The notes beneath the pieces were generated by a model. The model was not told the DNA's origin. It saw only the letters and a list, made by a program, of their open reading frames with translations, and did not search any database. From Mycobacterium sp. HUMS_12744610 (lineage in GTDB: Bacteria; Actinomycetota; Actinomycetes; Mycobacteriales; Mycobacteriaceae), in contig NZ_JBGEDP010000001.1 of NCBI RefSeq assembly GCF_041206865.1, positions 5,518,001 to 5,582,000 of the forward strand: a stretch of 64,000 bases of DNA, written 5' to 3'. The position numbers and the translations under genes are program-made. Positions 8,575 to 17,021 of the stretch are shown in pieces. The stretch's first letter is position 1. Each line of letters opens with the position of its first letter.

Positions 8575-9441
8575 TTAGCGCCGCTCCAACAGCCCCAACA
8601 GGTAGTCGCCGTACCCGGACTTGACCAGCGTGCGTGCGCGCTCCTCCAGCTCCGTATCGCTGATCCAGCCCTGCGCCCAAGCGATTTCCTCGGGCACGCT
8701 GACCTTGAGGCCCTGCCGCCGTTCCAGCGTGCGAACGTAGTCGCTGGCGTCCAGCAACGAGTCGAAGGTGCCGGTGTCCAGCCACGCCGTCCCGCGGGCG
8801 AGCACCTCGACCGTAAGCCGGCCCCGGTTCAGGTAGATCTGGTTGACGCCGGTGATCTCGTACTCGCCGCGGTCGGATTTCTTCAGCCCCTTGGCGATCT
8901 CGATCACGTCGTTGTCGTAGAAGTACAGACCGGGGACCGCGTATTGCGACTTCGGCGTGGCGGGCTTCTCCTCCAGCGACAGCGCCGTGCCGTCGGCGCT
9001 GAACTCCACGACACCGTAGGCCGACGGGTTGGCCACCCAGTAGGCGAAAATCGCTCCGCCGTCCAGGGATTGGAATCGGCTCAGGCTGGTGCCCAGCCCC
9101 GGGCCGTAAAAGATGTTGTCTCCCAGCACCAGAGCCACCGAATCGTTGCCGATGTGGTTCTCGCCGAGGACGAAAGCCTGCGCCAGCCCGTCGGGGCTCT
9201 GCTGGGTCACATAGCTGAGGTTGACGCCGAACTGCGCGCCGCCGCCCAGGAGGCGCTGGAAGCCCGCCGCGTCGTGCGGGGTGGTGATCACCAGGATGTC
9301 GCGGATCCCGGCCATCATCAGCGTCGACAGCGGGTAGTAGATCATCGGCTTGTCGTAGACGGGCAGCAACTGCTTGCTGATGCCCTGGGTGATCGGGTGC
9401 AGGCGCGTGCCGGATCCGCCGGCCAGAATGATTCCCCGCAT
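8575..9441 (-). CDS. rmlA: Glucose-1-phosphate thymidylyltransferase RmlA
   Basis: At 288 residues it has the full length of RmlA. The nucleotide-binding signature [20 protein letters not shown] is at the N-terminus, followed by [16 protein letters not shown] (metal-binding Asp), EEKP and the TFDSLLDAS region. It makes dTDP-glucose from dTTP and glucose-1-phosphate, the first step toward dTDP-rhamnose for the arabinogalactan linker, and should be essential. It is the last gene of a three-gene minus-strand run with the Rv0333 and Rv0332 homologs. The stop abuts the PGRS remnant on the other strand. Confidence 0.96.
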   Translation of the reverse strand: MRGIILAGGSGTRLHPITQGISKQLLPVYDKPMIYYPLSTLMMAGIRDILVITTPHDAAGFQRLLGGGAQFGVNLSYVTQQSPDGLAQAFVLGENHIGNDSVALVLGDNIFYGPGLGTSLSRFQSLDGGAIFAYWVANPSAYGVVEFSADGTALSLEEKPATPKSQYAVPGLYFYDNDVIEIAKGLKKSDRGEYEITGVNQIYLNRGRLTVEVLARGTAWLDTGTFDSLLDASDYVRTLERRQGLKVSVPEEIAWAQGWISDTELEERARTLVKSGYGDYLLGLLERR

Positions 9442-9450
9442 GCGCGTCTC

Positions 9451-9813
9451 CTACTGAACGAGGTCGGACTCGGTGAGCTCGGTGGCCGCCAGCGCCGCCG
9501 CGAGACTCTCGTGGCGGAACACCGCGGTGACGTGGTCGTGGACCACCCGAAACGCCGACGCCGCGGCGGGCTCGTCGGGGTCGGGGAACTTCTGCTCGAC
9601 GACCACGACGCCGTCGTGCACGTACATCCGGCCGATCTCGGCCGCCGGGCGCCGCGACGCGACCCAGTGGCGCAGCGCGTCGTGGCCCTGCGCGGCCCCG
9701 TGCGCGTCGGCGATGTCGATGTCGTCGCTGGACAGCGCCACCAGGGTGTCGACGTCGGAGGCGTTGAGGGCGTCATGCCACGCCAGAACGGTGGCGATCT
9801 CCGATGTGGTCAT
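9451..9813 (-). CDS. SnoaL/NTF2-like small protein (Rv0333 homolog)
   Basis: This 120-residue protein has the features of the SnoaL/NTF2 alpha-beta cone fold. It opens with a helix (TVLAWHDALNASDVDTLVALSSDDIDI), continues with the GHDALRHWV segment, and then has beta strands with alternating hydrophobics (MYVHDGVVVVEQKF). No catalytic residues can be assigned. It sits 9 bp upstream of rmlA on the same strand and 51 bp downstream of the mycothiol-enzyme-like gene, in the order seen in M. tuberculosis. A role in rhamnose synthesis is not implied by the sequence itself. Confidence 0.8.
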   Translation of the reverse strand: MTTSEIATVLAWHDALNASDVDTLVALSSDDIDIADAHGAAQGHDALRHWVASRRPAAEIGRMYVHDGVVVVEQKFPDPDEPAAASAFRVVHDHVTAVFRHESLAAALAATELTESDLVQ

Positions 9814-9864
9814 GGGTGCAAAGTACCGTGCCCGGCGCGCGCCGTTGCCCGAAACCCTGCGTTG

Positions 9865-10629
9865 CTAGAGCGGGGTTCGGTCCAGCCAGTTCCGCCACAC
9901 GGCTTCGTCGCCGAAAAGCTCGATACCGGTGTCGGCGAGCGGTACCCGGCGCACCATCACCAGCAGCAGCTCGGTGGCGCCGCCCCGCAACGCCACGGTG
10001 CCCGTGCCGTGCTGGTGCGACCAGCCGATCCGGCCGTCCTCGACGGCGACGGTCCACTCGCCGGCCTCGCCCAGGCCGGCATCGGTGGCGTGCAGGTGCA
10101 GCGTCCGGCCATCGTCGAGCGGGAGCTCCGCGTCGTCCGCGCCGGCTCTGACCGCGATGCGCTCCAGGAATTCGGTGATGCCGTCGGCCGCGATCTCGGG
10201 GGGCAGCCTGAACTCGGCGCCGACGGCGATGGCCGCGTCGGCCCGGTGCACGGCGATCTCGTGCAACCAGCGCCGGACCCACCAGTTCGCCGGGCGCGGC
10301 CCGAGGAAGGTCCACACCGGCGTCTGGGCACCGGTCAGCTCCACCGCGTCGACCAGGCACCGGGCCCCGCCCTGCAGCCAGGAGATCGCCTCGGCGGAAT
10401 CCGGTGGCGGCTTGCCGTCCTCGACGGCGCGGAAGTCCAGCGGATGGTCGAGCTTGTCCCTGACGATCTGGGCCGCCCAGCGCTGGCCCCGCCCGACGTG
10501 GCGGAACAGCTGCTTGAGCGTCCACCCCGGGCAGGTCGGCACCGGGGTGACATCGTCGGCGTCCCGGCCGTCGCGGAACAGCTCGGCGAAGGCGCGGTTC
10601 TCGTCGAGGAAGGCAGCGGCATAGTCCAC
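9865..10629 (-). CDS. Maleylpyruvate isomerase/DinB-like family protein (Rv0332 homolog)
   Basis: The 254-residue protein belongs to the mycothiol-dependent maleylpyruvate isomerase (MDMPI)/DinB-like group. It has PVPTCPGWTLKQLFRHVGRG near the N-terminus, the region with the metal-binding His, and WLHEIAVHRADA in the middle, with a further conserved His. This is followed by a small beta-rich C-terminal domain. Such proteins usually bind zinc and may use mycothiol; the substrate is unknown. I place the start at the GTG (10629) that begins VDYAAAFLDENRAF, because the in-frame extension upstream has unrelated composition and overlaps the divergent coiled-coil gene. Confidence 0.8.
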   Translation of the reverse strand: MDYAAAFLDENRAFAELFRDGRDADDVTPVPTCPGWTLKQLFRHVGRGQRWAAQIVRDKLDHPLDFRAVEDGKPPPDSAEAISWLQGGARCLVDAVELTGAQTPVWTFLGPRPANWWVRRWLHEIAVHRADAAIAVGAEFRLPPEIAADGITEFLERIAVRAGADDAELPLDDGRTLHLHATDAGLGEAGEWTVAVEDGRIGWSHQHGTGTVALRGGATELLLVMVRRVPLADTGIELFGDEAVWRNWLDRTPL

Positions 10630-10726
10630 GCCGGCCAGGCTACCGCGGCACGGTTGCGACGAATGGCCCGTCCCCGAGGGAAATCCGCCTCTACCAGGGC
10701 TGGCCGTGGTGTGCTGCGATGGAACC

Positions 10727-11251
10727 ATGAGAACGCCGGGCGCACCCAGCGCCCAGGAACGGGAACAGGTCCTGGTCGAGCGGGAGCGGATCGCCGAGGA
10801 ACGCGAGGGCATCGTCGCCGAGCGTGAACACGTCGCCGCCGACCGCGAGCAGGTCGCGAACCGGCGCGAGGCGTTGACCGAAGGGGTGGAGCAGTGGGTG
10901 CGCTACCTCGAGGCGCGCACCATCCTGGCCGATCGCCGCGAGGCGCTGGCCGACGAGCGGGAGCGGCTCGCCGACGAGCGGGAGCGGCTCGCCGACGAGC
11001 GGGAGCGGCTCGCCGACGAGCGGGAGCGGACCGCCAACCGGCGCGAGGTCGACACCGGACCCAGCGCCCAGCGGACGGCCGAGCGGGGCGAACGTCAGCG
11101 CGAGGCCGTGCTGCGCGAGCAGGCCGACGTCGAACGCGAGCAGGCCGCAAGCGAACGAAGGCTCGCGCGGCAGCGAGCCGAGAACGAAGCCCGACAGCTC
11201 AGGCAGGCTCCCGGCGGGCTCGGCGGTACGGGGACGGACAGTGACGGCTGA
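10727..11251 (+). CDS. Highly charged coiled-coil-like protein 1
   Basis: This 174-residue protein consists almost wholly of Glu, Arg and Ala in heptad-like runs such as VERERIAEEREGIVAERE and four exact copies of ADERERL. It is predicted to be a long helix or coiled coil with no membrane segment or signal. A Gly-rich end (APGGLGGTGTDS) overlaps the next gene by 11 bp. ATG 10727 is preferred over GTG 10706, which adds only MVCCDGT. It heads a run of three overlapping genes of the same texture. I do not recognise the family; a scaffold or spacer role is a guess. Confidence 0.65.
   Translation: MRTPGAPSAQEREQVLVERERIAEEREGIVAEREHVAADREQVANRREALTEGVEQWVRYLEARTILADRREALADERERLADERERLADERERLADERERTANRREVDTGPSAQRTAERGERQREAVLREQADVEREQAASERRLARQRAENEARQLRQAPGGLGGTGTDSDG
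10949..11032 (+). repeat. 21-bp tandem repeat, four units (candidate VNTR)
   Basis: There are four adjacent 21-bp units, 10949-10969, 10970-10990, 10991-11011 and 11012-11032. The first three are identical and the fourth differs only at its last bases. Each adds seven residues (ADERERL, one heptad), so unit gain or loss keeps both the reading frame and the coiled-coil register. Confidence 0.95.
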
Positions 11252-11624
11252 GGACGACGACCGGCGGAGCGAGTTGGACCGCCGGGCGGCCGAACTGGAC
11301 GAACGCGAGCGGGCGGCCGCGCACCGCGAGGCCGAGCTGACCAAACGCGAGCATGTCGCGAACGAGCGCGAACGCATCGCCGACGAGCGGGACCGCATCG
11401 CCAACGACCGCGAGTGCGCGGCCGACGAGCGGGAGGAAGCCGCCGACGAACGCGAGGGCACGGCCGCCGCACGCGAACGCGAACGGGTGGGGCGCGCCGA
11501 AGCCGGGGAGCGCCGCGCGCGGGCCCGCGCGCGGCGCGACCAGGCCGACATCTCGCGCGAGATGTCGGCCAGCGAACGCGACGCCGGGGAACCGTCGCCG
11601 ACCGAGGGGCAGGGCGATGCCTGA
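11241..11624 (+). CDS. Highly charged coiled-coil-like protein 2
   Basis: A 127-residue protein with the same Glu/Arg/Ala-rich heptad texture as its upstream neighbour (SELDRRAAELDERERAAA, then ERERIADERDRIANDRE). It starts inside the end of the first gene and itself overlaps the third by 8 bp, so the three are translationally coupled. The N-terminus (MTAEDDDRRS) is acidic. No catalytic motif, signal or membrane helix is present. It may pair with the upstream protein through matching heptads; this is inference from composition only. Confidence 0.65.
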   Translation: MTAEDDDRRSELDRRAAELDERERAAAHREAELTKREHVANERERIADERDRIANDRECAADEREEAADEREGTAAARERERVGRAEAGERRARARARRDQADISREMSASERDAGEPSPTEGQGDA

Positions 11625-11970
11625 CGGCGACAACAACCACGTCCAGGCCGGCTCCGACCCGGGCCGGCTTGCCGAAGAGGCGTTCCGCGCCGGGCAGCGG
11701 GCGGCAGCGGCGCGGCGCGGCGCGCAGGCGGCCCAAATGTCCGCCGCCGACAGCGTGGACCACTCCGCGGACAGCCACGAGCGCACGGCGAGGGCTTACG
11801 AGGAAGCGGCCGAACAAAACGAGTCGCGCAGGGAGGAATACCTGCGGCACGCAGCTCAGCACCGCAAGTTCGCGGACGAGGACCGCCTCATGGCCCAGCA
11901 GTTGCGGAAGATGGCGGAGATCCAACCCCGCGGGCCATCACGCCGCGCTCCGGAGGCCCCGCCCGCCTAG
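11617..11970 (+). CDS. Charged helical protein 3 of the coiled-coil cluster
   Basis: A 117-residue protein, less repetitive than the two before it. The first part (LAEEAFRAGQRAAAARRGA) and the middle (SADSHERTARAYEEAAEQNE, then REEYLRHAAQHRKFADED) are amphipathic and helical, and the C-terminus is Pro-rich. ATG 11617 lies within the end of the second gene. It has several His and Met residues but no metal motif. The SADSHERTARAYEEAA texture resembles small mycobacterial proteins of unknown role. I cannot assign a function. Confidence 0.65.
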   Translation: MPDGDNNHVQAGSDPGRLAEEAFRAGQRAAAARRGAQAAQMSAADSVDHSADSHERTARAYEEAAEQNESRREEYLRHAAQHRKFADEDRLMAQQLRKMAEIQPRGPSRRAPEAPPA

Positions 11971-11992
11971 GGGAACGCCGGAATCTACCGTT

Positions 11993-12013
11993 ACGTAAGA
12001 GTACGTGTAGGGT
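11993..12013 (+). promoter_or_regulatory. Inverted repeat and possible -10 before prfC
   Basis: ACGTA (11993-11997) and TACGT (12002-12006) form a perfect inverted repeat with a 4-bp spacer, the size of many dimeric-regulator half-sites. TAGGGT at 12008-12013 fits the loose mycobacterial -10 pattern TANNNT, 34 bp before the prfC start. Either element could be chance. Confidence 0.35.
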
Positions 12014-12047
12014 GGTGCCGCCCTGTCCAAGTAACCGAGGAGTGCCG

Positions 12048-13670
12048 ATGGTCGCCCCCGACGTGGCGTCGCCGAGCGCCCCGGAAATCGCCGGGGAGGC
12101 ACTGCGCCGGCGCACGTTCGCGGTGATCAGCCACCCCGACGCCGGCAAGTCCACCCTCACCGAGGCGGTGATGCTGCACGCGCGGGTGATCGCCGAAGCC
12201 GGCGCCGTCCACGGTAAGGCGGGGCGCAAGTCGACGGTGTCGGACTGGATGGACATGGAGAAGGCGCGCGGCATCTCCATCTCGTCGACCGCGCTGCAGT
12301 TCGCCTACCACCACCGCGACGGCGCCGAATGCGTGGTGAACCTGGTCGACACCCCCGGGCACGCCGACTTCTCCGAGGACACCTACCGCGTGCTGTCGGC
12401 CGTGGACTGCGCGGTGATGCTGATCGACGCGGCCAAGGGCCTGGAACCGCAGACGCTGAAGCTGTTCCAGGTGTGCCGCCACCGGGGCATCCCGATCATC
12501 ACGGTGATCAACAAGTGGGACCGCCCGGGCCGGGACGCCCTGGAGTTGCTCGACGAGATCGAGCGCCGGATCGGGCTGCGCCCGACACCGCTGACCTGGC
12601 CGGTCGGGATCGCGGGCGACTTCCACGGCGTCATCGACCGCGCCACCGGCGAATTCGTGCGCTTCACCCGCACCGCCGGCGGGGCCACACTCGCGCCGGA
12701 GGAGCGGATGCGCGCCGACCGTGCGCGCGAGCTGACCGGCGCCGACTTCGACACCGCGCAGGAGGAATGCGCGCTGCTGTCCGCCGACGGCGCCGACTTC
12801 AACCGGGAGACCTTCCTGGCGGGCCGGACCACGCCGCTGCTGTTCACCTCGGCGATCCTCAACTTCGGGGTGAGCCAGCTGCTGGACGCCCTGATCGAGC
12901 ACGCACCGGCGCCGCAGGCCCCGGTCGACGTCGCCGGCCGTCCCCGCGCCATCGACGCGCCGTTCAGCGCGCTGGTCTTCAAGGTGCAGGCGGGCATGGA
13001 CTCGGCCCACCGCGACCGGGTGGCCTTCGCCCGGGTGTGCTCGGGCGCCTTCCGCCGCGGTGACGTCGTCACCCACGCCGCCAGCGGGCGGCCGTTCACC
13101 ACCAAGTACGCGCAGTCGGTGTTCGGGCAGCAGCGCACCAGCCTCGACACCGCCTACCCCGGCGACGTGATCGGGCTGGTCAACGCGACCTCCCTGCGAC
13201 CCGGGGACACGCTCTACGTCGACGCGCCGGTGGAGTACCCGGCGATCCCGAGCTTTGCCCCCGAGCACTTCGCCGTGGCCCGGGGCTGCGACACCAGCAA
13301 GCACAAGCAGTTCCGGCGCGGTATCGCCCAGCTCGAGCAGGAGGGCGTGGTCCAGGTGCTGCGTTCGGATCTGCGCGGCGACCAGGCGCCGGTGCTGGCC
13401 GCCGTCGGCCCCATGCAGTTCGAGGTGGCCAGCCACCGCATGGGCGGCGAGCTGAGCGCGCCGATCCAGCTCGAGCACCTCAGCTACACGGTCGCGCGCC
13501 GTACCCGCCCGGAGGACGCCCCGTTCCTGCAGGCCCAGCGCGGCGTCGAGGTGCTGACCCGCACCGACGGCGCCCTGCTGGCGCTGTTCTCGGACAAGTG
13601 GTGGATGGAGACCCTCCTGCGCAACAACCCGGACCTGGTGCTGGAGCCGCTGATCGCGGCCGCGGACTGA
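12048..13670 (+). CDS. prfC: Peptide chain release factor 3
   Basis: A 540-residue translational GTPase of the RF3 type. G1 is SHPDAGKST, G2 includes ARGISISSTALQF, G3 is DTPGHADFSEDTYR and G4 is NKWDRPGRD. The RF3-specific C-terminal part has DTSKHKQFRRGIAQLEQEG and VGPMQFEVASHR. It recycles RF1/RF2 from the ribosome after peptide release. ATG 12048 is preceded by a good ribosome site (CGAGGAG, 5 bp spacing); the in-frame GTG at 12012 has none. The MerR-type gene follows directly. Full length and all G motifs intact. Confidence 0.95.
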   Translation: MVAPDVASPSAPEIAGEALRRRTFAVISHPDAGKSTLTEAVMLHARVIAEAGAVHGKAGRKSTVSDWMDMEKARGISISSTALQFAYHHRDGAECVVNLVDTPGHADFSEDTYRVLSAVDCAVMLIDAAKGLEPQTLKLFQVCRHRGIPIITVINKWDRPGRDALELLDEIERRIGLRPTPLTWPVGIAGDFHGVIDRATGEFVRFTRTAGGATLAPEERMRADRARELTGADFDTAQEECALLSADGADFNRETFLAGRTTPLLFTSAILNFGVSQLLDALIEHAPAPQAPVDVAGRPRAIDAPFSALVFKVQAGMDSAHRDRVAFARVCSGAFRRGDVVTHAASGRPFTTKYAQSVFGQQRTSLDTAYPGDVIGLVNATSLRPGDTLYVDAPVEYPAIPSFAPEHFAVARGCDTSKHKQFRRGIAQLEQEGVVQVLRSDLRGDQAPVLAAVGPMQFEVASHRMGGELSAPIQLEHLSYTVARRTRPEDAPFLQAQRGVEVLTRTDGALLALFSDKWWMETLLRNNPDLVLEPLIAAAD

Positions 13671-13671
13671 G

Positions 13672-14073
13672 ATGATGCGGATCGGTGAGGTGGCGCTGCG
13701 CACCGAGCTGTCGGTGCGCACCGTGCGCCACTACCACGACGTCGGGCTGGTCGTGCCGTCGGCGCGGTCGGAGGGCGGCTTCCGGCTCTACACCGAGGCC
13801 GACGTGCAGCGGCTGTCGGTGATCCGGCGAATGAAGCCGCTCGGGTTCTCCCTGGCGGAGATGAAACAGCTGCTCGACGCGCTCGACGTGCTGCGCGTCG
13901 CCCCGGACGGCACCGGGGCGACCGACGCGCGACGCGAACGCTCCCGCGCCGTGTTGACGCAGTGCTGGGCGCAGACCCGCGACAGCGCGGCGCGTCTGCG
14001 CCGTCACCTCGCCTACGCCGACGAACTCACCGACCTGCTGGCCGGCGCGGCGGCCGGCACGGGCGGCCGCTAG
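13672..14073 (+). CDS. MerR-family transcription regulator
   Basis: A 133-residue protein with an N-terminal winged helix-turn-helix typical of MerR. RIGEVALRTELSVRTVRHYHDVGLV leads to the wing with RLYTEADVQRLSVIRRMKPLGFSL, and a C-terminal helical dimer region follows. No Cys cluster is present, so it is not a metal sensor of the classical type. It begins 1 bp after the prfC stop and so probably shares its transcript. The stop overlaps that of udgA on the other strand by 4 bp. ATG 13675 is an equally possible start. Confidence 0.88.
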   Translation: MMRIGEVALRTELSVRTVRHYHDVGLVVPSARSEGGFRLYTEADVQRLSVIRRMKPLGFSLAEMKQLLDALDVLRVAPDGTGATDARRERSRAVLTQCWAQTRDSAARLRRHLAYADELTDLLAGAAAGTGGR

Positions 14074-15392
14074 GCCCGCCGCGCCCCCAGCCGGAAGACC
14101 TGCCAGCCCGCCCGCTCCCAGCGGGCGACGTCCAGGCAGCTGCGGCCGTCGACGACGACCCGGGCCCGCACCCGGTCGGCCAGGTCGTCGGGGTCCAGGT
14201 CGATGAACTGCCGCCACTCGGTGAGCACAAGCACGGCGTCGGCGCGCTCGCAGGCCTCTTCGACCGAGACCGCGTAGTGCAGCGTCGGGAACAGCCGCTG
14301 CGCGTTGTCCAGCGCCTTGGGATCGAACACGTTGACCGCGGCGCCGTTGAGCTGCAGCTGGCCGGCGACATTCAGCGCGGGCGAGTCACGCACGTCGTCG
14401 GACTCGGGCTTGAACGCCGCCCCGAGGACGGCGATGTTGGCGCCCAGCAGCGAGCCGCCGCAGGCGGTGCTGGCCAGTTCCACCATCCGGGTGCGGCGGC
14501 GCATGTTGATGCTGTCCACCTCGCGCAGGAAGGTCAGCGCCTGGTCGGCGCCCAGCTCGCCGGCACGGGCCATGAACGCGCGGATGTCCTTGGGCAGGCA
14601 GCCGCCGCCGAAACCCAGGCCGGCGTTGAGGAACTGGCGCCCGATCCGCGGGTCGTAGCCCAGCGCGTCGGACAGCAGGCTGACGTCGGCGCCCGCGGCC
14701 TCGCACACCTCGGAGATGGCGTTGATGAACGAGATGGTCGCCAGGAAGGCGTTGGCCGACACCTTGACCAGCTCGGCGGTCTGCAGGTCGGTCACCAGGA
14801 ACGGGATCCCGGCGGCCAGCAGCGGTGCGTACAATTCGCGCACGGCGGGCTCGGCGCGGGTCGAATCTTCCTGCACGCCGAGCACGATGCGGTCCGGTTG
14901 CAAGGTGTCGCGCACGGCGTAGCCCTCGCGCAGGAACTCCGGGTTCCACGCGATCTCCACGTCGACCCCACGGGGAGCCAGCGCCGCGGCCCGACGGCTC
15001 AGCTCGGCCGCGGTGCCCACCGGCACCGTCGATTTGCCGACGAGCACCGACGGCCGGGTCAGCCGCGGCACCAACTCGTCGATGACGGCGTGGACGTGGC
15101 ACAGGTCGGCGCCGTACTCGCCCTTCTTCTGCGGCGTGCCCACGCCCAGGAAGTGCACGTCGGCGAAGTCGGCGGCCAGGTCGTAGTCGGTGGTGAACCG
15201 CAACCGCCCCGCGGCGAGGTTCTCGGTCAGCAACTTCCGCAGGCCGGGCTCGTAGAAGGGGATGTCGCCCCCGGCGAGCTTGGCGACCTTGCCCGGGTCG
15301 ATGTCGACCCCCACGACGTCGTGGCCCAGTTGCGCCATCCCGACCGCATGGGTGGCGCCCAGATAGCCGGTGCCGAACACGGTGCATCGCAT
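14070..15392 (-). CDS. udgA: UDP-glucose 6-dehydrogenase (Rv0322 homolog)
   Basis: A 440-residue enzyme oxidising UDP-glucose to UDP-glucuronate with two NAD+. The N-terminal Rossmann motif is GTGYLGATHAVGMAQLGHDV. The catalytic Cys lies in GFGGGCLPKDIRAFM, and the C-terminal UDP-binding domain has GAAFKPESDDVRDSPAL. The length is normal for the family. It follows the four DUF7159-like genes on the same strand with a 96-bp gap, so it may lie downstream of them in one transcript, whereas in M. tuberculosis it is next to dcd. Product use in mycobacterial glycans is uncertain. Confidence 0.95.
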   Translation of the reverse strand: MRCTVFGTGYLGATHAVGMAQLGHDVVGVDIDPGKVAKLAGGDIPFYEPGLRKLLTENLAAGRLRFTTDYDLAADFADVHFLGVGTPQKKGEYGADLCHVHAVIDELVPRLTRPSVLVGKSTVPVGTAAELSRRAAALAPRGVDVEIAWNPEFLREGYAVRDTLQPDRIVLGVQEDSTRAEPAVRELYAPLLAAGIPFLVTDLQTAELVKVSANAFLATISFINAISEVCEAAGADVSLLSDALGYDPRIGRQFLNAGLGFGGGCLPKDIRAFMARAGELGADQALTFLREVDSINMRRRTRMVELASTACGGSLLGANIAVLGAAFKPESDDVRDSPALNVAGQLQLNGAAVNVFDPKALDNAQRLFPTLHYAVSVEEACERADAVLVLTEWRQFIDLDPDDLADRVRARVVVDGRSCLDVARWERAGWQVFRLGARRA

Positions 15393-15488
15393 AACACCGG
15401 TGTAGGCGGCCGCGATGAGCTAACTGCATCGACTCGCTGAGCGGTAGTTAAACGGCAGATGACACCTGACACCGGCCGGCCAGACGCG

Positions 15489-16877
15489 CTACAGCCCGGG
15501 GATACCGATGCCCGGGATGCCGAACCCGCCGTGCCCGCGCCCGCGGCCGAAGCCGCCGTGCGGGACGCCCGGAAATCCGCCGCGGTCGTCGTCACCGCCG
15601 CCGCCGATGAACGGCGGTAGGCGCAGCGGGATTTGTATCGGCGGGGGCGGCGGAGGCGGCGGGGCGGCCGGAGCGGGCGCCGGCGCCGGGGCGGCCGGCA
15701 CCGGAGCGGGCGCCGGCGCGGGGGCCTGAGGCGCCGGGGCCGGGGCTTGGGGGGCAGGAGCCGGGGCGGGCGCCGCCGGCTTGGGGGCGGGTGCCTTGGG
15801 GGCGGGCGCCTCGGGCGCCGCGGGCGCGGGCACCTGATGCGTGGGGGCGACGAGTTTGTGGCCCGGGTTGGGTTTGACGCCGGCGTGGGGCCGAATGGTG
15901 ACCGCCAGGGCCACGACCAGCGCGGCCACACCGACGACGAAGATCCCCGCCAACGCGGTGCCCAGCAATCTGAACCTGCGGTCGCGGTAGCCGCCGTCGA
16001 GAAGGTTGGTCGCCGCGGTCTGGGCGCCCGGGTAGGCACCGGTGTAGGGGTCGTCGTCGGCGACGGCACTGTAGGCGAGGTTGTCCAGGCCGGCGTCACC
16101 GCCGGCCTCGAAGTACCCGGGAGCAATCGCCATCGGGTCGATGGCGCCGGTGCCGGGGTCCTGGGCGTAGGCCAGCGCCGCGGTCGACGACGCGAACAGC
16201 GGCGCGCTCGCCGACGCCAGCGCCGCGCCGCGCGCCAGCGCCGTGGCCGGCTCCTCGGGCGTGGTCAGCGGCAGCGCGGTCGCCTCCTCCAGCGCCGGTT
16301 TGATCATCGGGATGTCGATGCCGGCACCGACGACGAACAGCGCGTCCGGGCGCGGGGCCAGCCCCTCGGCCTTGGAGACCATCGTGACCAGTTGGGCGAC
16401 CGCCGCGTCGTCGTCGTCGGGCAACGCCTCGCGGTGAACGTCGGTGATCGACCCGTCGGCACTGTCGACGACCGCCAGGGTGGCGGTGTCGGGCTCGATG
16501 TAGAGCAGCGCCGTCTGGGCGTAGTTGGTGTGGTTGCCGACCGCCTGGGCCAGCGCGGCCGCGGCCAAAAAGGCCGAGACCAGCATGACGTTCTCGATCT
16601 TGTGGGCGGCCAGCGCATCGCGCAGGGCGGCCGCCTCGGCGGGATCGGAGAAGGTGACCCCGGTTGACGCCAACCGGTAGCCGCCCTCGGCGGCGCCCTC
16701 CTTGGTGCCCAGGATCGCCGACACCACCTGGTCGGCCGCGCTGATCGTCGCCGCCTCGTCGTCGGCAGTTATCTGGAAGTTGTCCTCGTCGACGGTGGCT
16801 CCGTCACCGTCCTGTCCCTCGACCAGCACCATCTGAACTGCCGTCGGCGCCATCGACACGCCCAGTACCGTGTCCAA
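15489..16877 (-). CDS. DUF7159-like membrane protein, paralog A
   Basis: 462 residues from a TTG start (LDTVLGVSMAPTAVQMVLVE) preceded by GGAGGAGC. The N-terminal ~240 residues form the family domain, ending in the hallmark ALARGAALASASAPLFAS and AYAQDPGTGAID. A membrane helix follows (LGTALAGIFVVGVAALVVAL), then a long Pro/Ala tail and a Gly/His/Phe-rich end. The opening VLGVSM...LVLVEG and internal ALLYIEPDTATLAVVDSADG recall phosphate loops of the Hsp70/actin fold but lack the DxGxGT signature, so ATP binding is doubtful. It is the last of four tandem paralogs, and a 15-bp palindrome lies just upstream. The in-frame extension to 16967 has no ribosome site. Confidence 0.8.
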   Translation of the reverse strand: MDTVLGVSMAPTAVQMVLVEGQDGDGATVDEDNFQITADDEAATISAADQVVSAILGTKEGAAEGGYRLASTGVTFSDPAEAAALRDALAAHKIENVMLVSAFLAAAALAQAVGNHTNYAQTALLYIEPDTATLAVVDSADGSITDVHREALPDDDDAAVAQLVTMVSKAEGLAPRPDALFVVGAGIDIPMIKPALEEATALPLTTPEEPATALARGAALASASAPLFASSTAALAYAQDPGTGAIDPMAIAPGYFEAGGDAGLDNLAYSAVADDDPYTGAYPGAQTAATNLLDGGYRDRRFRLLGTALAGIFVVGVAALVVALAVTIRPHAGVKPNPGHKLVAPTHQVPAPAAPEAPAPKAPAPKPAAPAPAPAPQAPAPAPQAPAPAPAPVPAAPAPAPAPAAPPPPPPPPIQIPLRLPPFIGGGGDDDRGGFPGVPHGGFGRGRGHGGFGIPGIGIPGL

Positions 16878-16890
16878 AGCTCCTCCATTG

Positions 16891-16905
16891 CCGTTTGCCA
16901 AACGG
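16891..16905. promoter_or_regulatory. 15-bp perfect palindrome upstream of paralog A
   Basis: CCGTTTG-C-CAAACGG is a perfect 7-1-7 inverted repeat, 13 bp upstream of the TTG start of paralog A. The size and position fit a dimeric repressor operator, though it could also form a small hairpin in the leader. I did not see it before the other paralogs. Confidence 0.4.
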
Positions 16906-17021
16906 TGGCTTCGAGCCGTCGTCCTCGCACCCTCCGGCGACGCTGACGCGCCGGTCGCCCCCACCAATGTTCCCCTTGGGCCATGATTTTACGCGCGTCC
17001 CGCGGGGCGGGCGGGGCTCGT

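Noticed and set aside
8227..10827. A single 866-residue plus-strand protein
   Set aside because: Beyond about 8575 it is the reverse complement of rmlA and the two following genes, with the composition expected of a GC-rich shadow frame. Only the first part has independent (PGRS-like) character.
10949..11032. CRISPR-like array
   Set aside because: Units are directly adjacent with no spacers and encode in-frame heptads; there is no cas gene in the window.
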